NCBI GenBank assembly: GCA_030589835.1 | Contig: JAUUZS010000132.1 | Coordinates: 1 to 9,121 of the forward strand | DNA: 9,121 nucleotides | Direction of reading: 5' to 3' | From: Cyclobacteriaceae bacterium | GTDB taxonomy: Bacteria; Bacteroidota; Bacteroidia; Cytophagales; Cyclobacteriaceae | Part shown: positions 6,848-9,121 of the stretch, one piece after another | Layout: each line of letters opens with the position of its first letter | How positions within the stretch are numbered: position 1 is the first letter of the stretch | The notes under the pieces: model-generated | Told to the model about the DNA's origin: nothing | Seen by the model: only the letters and a program-made list of their open reading frames with translations | The model's database searches: none | Translations under genes and position numbers: made by a program

Positions 6848-8056
6848 TTATTTCCTTAATTCCATTAGAAGAATTATTGGATGGTCATCATAGTTTACCT
6901 TACCTATCTGATCTATATAAATTGTTGAATCATTTTCTAATTCCTCAGATGGAAAAACTACATCTACCAAATAGTTGTTGTACCATGGAGAATAATATAC
7001 TGACTCATATTTACTTGACGTAATTTTAATATCGCTTGGAAAAGAGGTGATGTCGTTGATAATAGATTTGGCATGAATTTCTTTACTCTCTTTTTTTAAT
7101 AGAATATAATGTCTTAAGAGAATTGGATCATCTTTTTTATCGCGAAACATATAGTTTATTACAGTAATATCAGAGTTATTAATTGTAAGATTAGGATAAC
7201 TTGCTATTTTTAAAAAATCATTAACAAAATATAACATTTGATCTTTCTTTGTTTTTTTCATCATTTCATCATTGTCAATTGATTTTCCTCCTACATAATT
7301 TACTTCAGAATAAGGTTGAAACTCTGAGTTGTCAAATTGATAAAAAGTATTATCAAAGTGAACAGAGGCAAACACTTTGTCTTTGTCATTCTTTATTAAT
7401 TGAGTTACAAATATCGAATACACAATGTGTTCCTTGCTATTTGCTTGTTTAACCTTCTTGTCAAAAAGTTTTTTTTCTAAAATTCCATCCTTATAAATAA
7501 AGAATTCAGCATTGGTCTTCTCATCTTGATAGATATTCATATATTGATTTGTCGAAACAAGGTATCGACTACTGTCAATTTTGATTCCTAAATCAAAATA
7601 AACTCTGTGATCGATTTCTGTTTCTGCCAGTACCTTGAAAGTAAGGTTTTCATAGGTAATTATTCTTTTACTCTCTCTATCGAATATTTCAATGCTCTTT
7701 TCTTTTTCATCTACATGAAATAAAGCTATATTTAAGTATTCTCCCGGACCATTTCCATTCTTATTCAGCAAGGCAATAAACTCACCAGACATGTCGAAAA
7801 TATATATACTTTTTTGATTGAAATCCCAATAGTATATATATGTATCCATCATTTTTATTACCCCACCTCCCAGGTTAAAACCTTCAGGTAAATTAAGTTT
7901 AATGTATTTCATGTCGTTTACAAATTCAGAAAGGTTATACTCTTTAACATTTCCTAAATCTATTGTTATTTGATCAGTTTTAATTTTTTCCTGATCAATG
8001 CATGAACATAGTGACGATGTTAAAGCCAAAAACAATATTTTGATAACTATTCTCAT
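6848..8056 (-). CDS. 6-bladed beta-propeller lipoprotein (BF3164-like)
   Basis: A 402-residue lipoprotein. The N-terminus (MRIVIKILFLALTSSLCSC) is a lipoprotein signal with lipobox L16-C17-S18-C19, so Cys19 is the probable lipidated residue. The mature part has the order of the Bacteroidota 6-bladed beta-propeller family: an acidic first strand region (ITIDLGNVKEYNLSEFVND), YIKLNLPEG (51-59), blades with an IYIFDMSGEFI repeat (84-94), the hallmark GNGPGEY (101-107), SIEIFDRESKRIITYE, and a C-terminal DDHPIILLMELRK. Length matches the family. The function of the family is unknown; a surface or periplasmic binding role is inferred from fold and lipidation. It is preceded by an unrecognised Cys-containing ORF and followed by a DUF1573 gene. 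The ATG at 8056 is the only start that preserves the signal peptide. Confidence 0.88.
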   Translation of the reverse strand: MRIVIKILFLALTSSLCSCIDQEKIKTDQITIDLGNVKEYNLSEFVNDMKYIKLNLPEGFNLGGGVIKMMDTYIYYWDFNQKSIYIFDMSGEFIALLNKNGNGPGEYLNIALFHVDEKEKSIEIFDRESKRIITYENLTFKVLAETEIDHRVYFDLGIKIDSSRYLVSTNQYMNIYQDEKTNAEFFIYKDGILEKKLFDKKVKQANSKEHIVYSIFVTQLIKNDKDKVFASVHFDNTFYQFDNSEFQPYSEVNYVGGKSIDNDEMMKKTKKDQMLYFVNDFLKIASYPNLTINNSDITVINYMFRDKKDDPILLRHYILLKKESKEIHAKSIINDITSFPSDIKITSSKYESVYYSPWYNNYLVDVVFPSEELENDSTIYIDQIGKVNYDDHPIILLMELRK

Positions 8057-8061
8057 ATTAC

Positions 8062-8166
8062 TTAATTATTTATTACATACTTAACTATACGACCATAATT
8101 TACGGATGCTTTTTTGTGACCAGGTATATAGCCTTCTTTTGAAAAGGCTTTTTGTCCAGCCCCCAT
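8062..8166 (-). CDS. Unrecognised small ORF directly upstream of the propeller gene
   Basis: A 34-codon ATG frame (MGAGQKAFSKEGYIPGHKKA, then SVNYGRIVKYVINN) ending 5 bp before the propeller start. The frame is open further upstream to 8196, where the in-frame stop of the preceding ORF (8197-8199) lies, so both may be parts of one broken gene. It is basic and Gly-rich, has no cysteine and no signal peptide of its own, and matches nothing I know. It could be a leader peptide coupled to the lipoprotein, a short peptide product, or decayed coding DNA. Confidence 0.25.
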   Translation of the reverse strand: MGAGQKAFSKEGYIPGHKKASVNYGRIVKYVINN

Positions 8167-8196
8167 AAGGGCAAGAAAATCGACACTGCCAATAAA

Positions 8197-8379
8197 TTAA
8201 TCTCTTACCTCACAATCGTAGCGATCACATGACACAGCAATTTCAAGCTTTACCATCCCTTTGAACGCTCCTCTTAATTCACAAAAACCTATATTTGCTA
8301 TACTTGGGAACCCACCACCTATATGATAATCGCATTTAACATACCTTTCTACATTTGCTCCTAACCAAAACCAAGGCAT
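8197..8379 (-). CDS. Unrecognised 60-codon ORF with four cysteines, possibly a broken secreted peptide gene
   Basis: From ATG 8379 the frame gives 60 residues with an aromatic start (MPWFWLGANVERYVKCDY) and four cysteines (KCDY, GFCE, SCDR, DCEV), ending EVRD and TAA at 8197-8199. The frame stays open 13 codons further upstream to a stop at 8419-8421, but with no ATG, and no signal peptide is present in frame. I do not recognise a family. The paired cysteines and its position between an NVEALA-like peptide and the propeller suggest a second secreted peptide that has lost its leader, but this is inference. A GAGG-like sequence lies only a few bases before the ATG, too close for a good ribosome binding site. 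GC content is somewhat higher than in the flanks, as expected of coding DNA. Confidence 0.35.
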   Translation of the reverse strand: MPWFWLGANVERYVKCDYHIGGGFPSIANIGFCELRGAFKGMVKLEIAVSCDRYDCEVRD

Positions 8380-8484
8380 GCCCCTCAGAACATAGGCAAT
8401 TGATGTGTCATTAATTTCTTAAAGTAAAATAATGAAATTTAAGCAGATTCTGGTCAATTACTCAGCCACCTTTCTTTAAGAAAA

Positions 8485-8508
8485 GTAATTCTCATGTTTG
8501 AAAATTAC
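8485..8508 (-). repeat. Small inverted repeat
   Basis: GTAATTCTC (8485-8493) and GAAAATTAC (8500-8508) form a 9-bp stem with one mismatch and a 6-nt loop. It lies 12 bp from the larger 8521-8562 hairpin, towards the propeller gene. It may be part of a compound terminator or of the 5' leader of the propeller transcript. Confidence 0.35.
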
Positions 8509-8520
8509 ATTAATTCCTAA

Positions 8521-8562
8521 AATACGCAACGCCTTTGTGTTGAACACACAGCATTGCGTATT
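8521..8562 (-). terminator. Long hairpin, probable terminator of the Cys-rich peptide transcript
   Basis: A 42-nt imperfect palindrome. The outer perfect 9-bp stem is AATACGCAA (8521-8529) with TTGCGTATT (8554-8562). Inside is a second stem, CTTTGTGT/ACACACAG with one mismatch, closed by a TGA loop. On the minus strand it ends in TATTTTAGG, giving a short T tract, and it lies about 190 bp past the stop of the peptide gene. It is the strongest and most GC-containing hairpin in the right arm and fits a factor-independent terminator. Confidence 0.6.
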
Positions 8563-8754
8563 CTAATAAAACGGCTCTCATTTACTACTACGTTTAAATA
8601 GCGTATAGAAAAGGTCACTGTTTGAGACATTTTATTGACAAAAATCCAACTTATGTACGGACATGCTCAAATTCTTGCCTTGACCTGTCACAAAACCATA
8701 AACAATATTATCGTTATTGAATTATTGACATAACGTTAGTTTTATTACGGAGTA

Positions 8755-9057
8755 TCAGCTACACGTACATCCGAGTAATCGACTACATTGCGGCGTTTTA
8801 CCTTCAGGACAGCACGCGTCACATTTTTTAACGCCATAAATATCGTAGGCGGTACAACTACCCCCTGCACAATCGCTGCCGGTTGAGGCATACGCATCAT
8901 TGTTATTTGTGAGGAAAGTAAGTTCTACACTAGGCATTAATCCGTCATTGTTGAAATCCAATGTAAATGCCACATTGAAAACAAACAAACCAGTCAATGC
9001 TGCTGCTAAAATCCACTTACTGAATCTTCTGCCATTCTTTTTAATTATTTCTCTCAT
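8755..9057 (-). CDS. NVEALA-like secreted peptide with eight cysteines
   Basis: A 100-residue exported peptide precursor. The basic N-terminus (MREIIKKNGRRFSKW) is followed by a hydrophobic segment (16-32, ILAAALTGLFVFNVAF), then an acidic/Asn-rich spacer and NNDAYA (52-57). The last matches the spacing of the NVEALA motif that gives a Bacteroidota peptide family its name (N-x-acidic-A-x-A) and sits just before the Cys-rich part, as in that family. The C-terminal 43 residues hold eight cysteines (63, 68, 79, 82, 83, 91, 97, 99), including a CDACC cluster and a CTC end, enough for four disulfides. The family's function is unknown. The family call rests on layout and a motif seen by eye. It is the first gene of the minus-strand block in the window, ahead of the terminator at 8521-8562. 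Confidence 0.6.
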   Translation of the reverse strand: MREIIKKNGRRFSKWILAAALTGLFVFNVAFTLDFNNDGLMPSVELTFLTNNNDAYASTGSDCAGGSCTAYDIYGVKKCDACCPEGKTPQCSRLLGCTCS

Positions 9058-9121
9058 GATTAAAATTTGTTAATTTTACACATTGATTTAATTTATTTTT
9101 ATCCCGATTTTTCTTATAACC

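Larger units (their letters stand above)
8380..8754. other. Intergenic region with clustered hairpins
   Basis: 375 bp without a convincing complete gene. Its left part holds two hairpins (8485-8508 and 8521-8562). The segment 8563-8754, directly after the Cys-rich peptide gene on the minus strand, shows only very short frames and is probably 3' untranslated sequence. A promoter for the downstream ORF and propeller gene should lie between 8380 and 8520, but none with a clear Bacteroidota consensus was found. Confidence 0.5.

Noticed and set aside
8130..8153. AGCCTT/AAGGCT hairpin followed by a T run on the + strand, terminator-like
   Set aside because: No + strand gene lies upstream for several kb, and on the minus strand there is no T tract. 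It overlaps the possible small ORF at 8062-8166 and is probably chance.
1..9121. CRISPR arrays, tRNA/rRNA genes, transposases, attachment sites
   Set aside because: I looked for direct repeats with regular spacing, cloverleaf or rRNA signatures, and transposase motifs, and saw none.

Overview
The window looks like a Bacteroidota chromosome, probably of the Cytophagales type. This rests on gene content rather than a taxonomic marker. It carries the MerR-like regulator typical of that phylum, a 6-bladed beta-propeller lipoprotein with the GNGPGEY motif, a short DUF1573 protein, and an NVEALA-like secreted Cys-rich peptide. Ribosome binding sites are weak throughout, and I found no sigma-70-like promoter or exact Bacteroidota TAnnTTTG -7 box that I would defend.

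Left arm (1-2794, + strand): a tightly spaced run of four genes. It holds the C-terminal tail of a probable CapA-family protein, a 112-aa MerR-family regulator, a complete dprA (ssDNA-binding recombination mediator of natural transformation), and a membrane-anchored J-domain/TPR protein. Gaps are 3, 16 and 27 bp, so an operon is likely.

Centre (2795-5843): the strand switches and everything to the right reads on the minus strand. A 39-codon single-helix membrane ORF lies in the convergent gap. Then come an LtaS-like membrane sulfatase-fold transferase (five N-terminal helices, intact catalytic Glu/Thr/Asp-His) and a PmtA-like class I SAM methyltransferase. Both may act on membrane lipid head groups.

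Right arm (5844-9121, minus strand, AT-rich and loosely packed): an accessory-looking block. In transcription order it holds an 8-cysteine NVEALA-like secreted peptide, a 42-nt terminator-like hairpin, an unrecognised Cys-containing reading frame broken by one in-frame stop, the 6-bladed beta-propeller lipoprotein, a hairpin abutting its stop codon, a DUF1573 protein, and a C-terminal remnant of a second propeller gene. Propeller, DUF1573 and NVEALA-type peptide genes are known to cluster in Bacteroidota, but the function of the cluster is not established. The second propeller remnant and the interrupted frame suggest repeated duplication and decay.

No rRNA, tRNA, CRISPR array, transposase or insertion sequence was seen.
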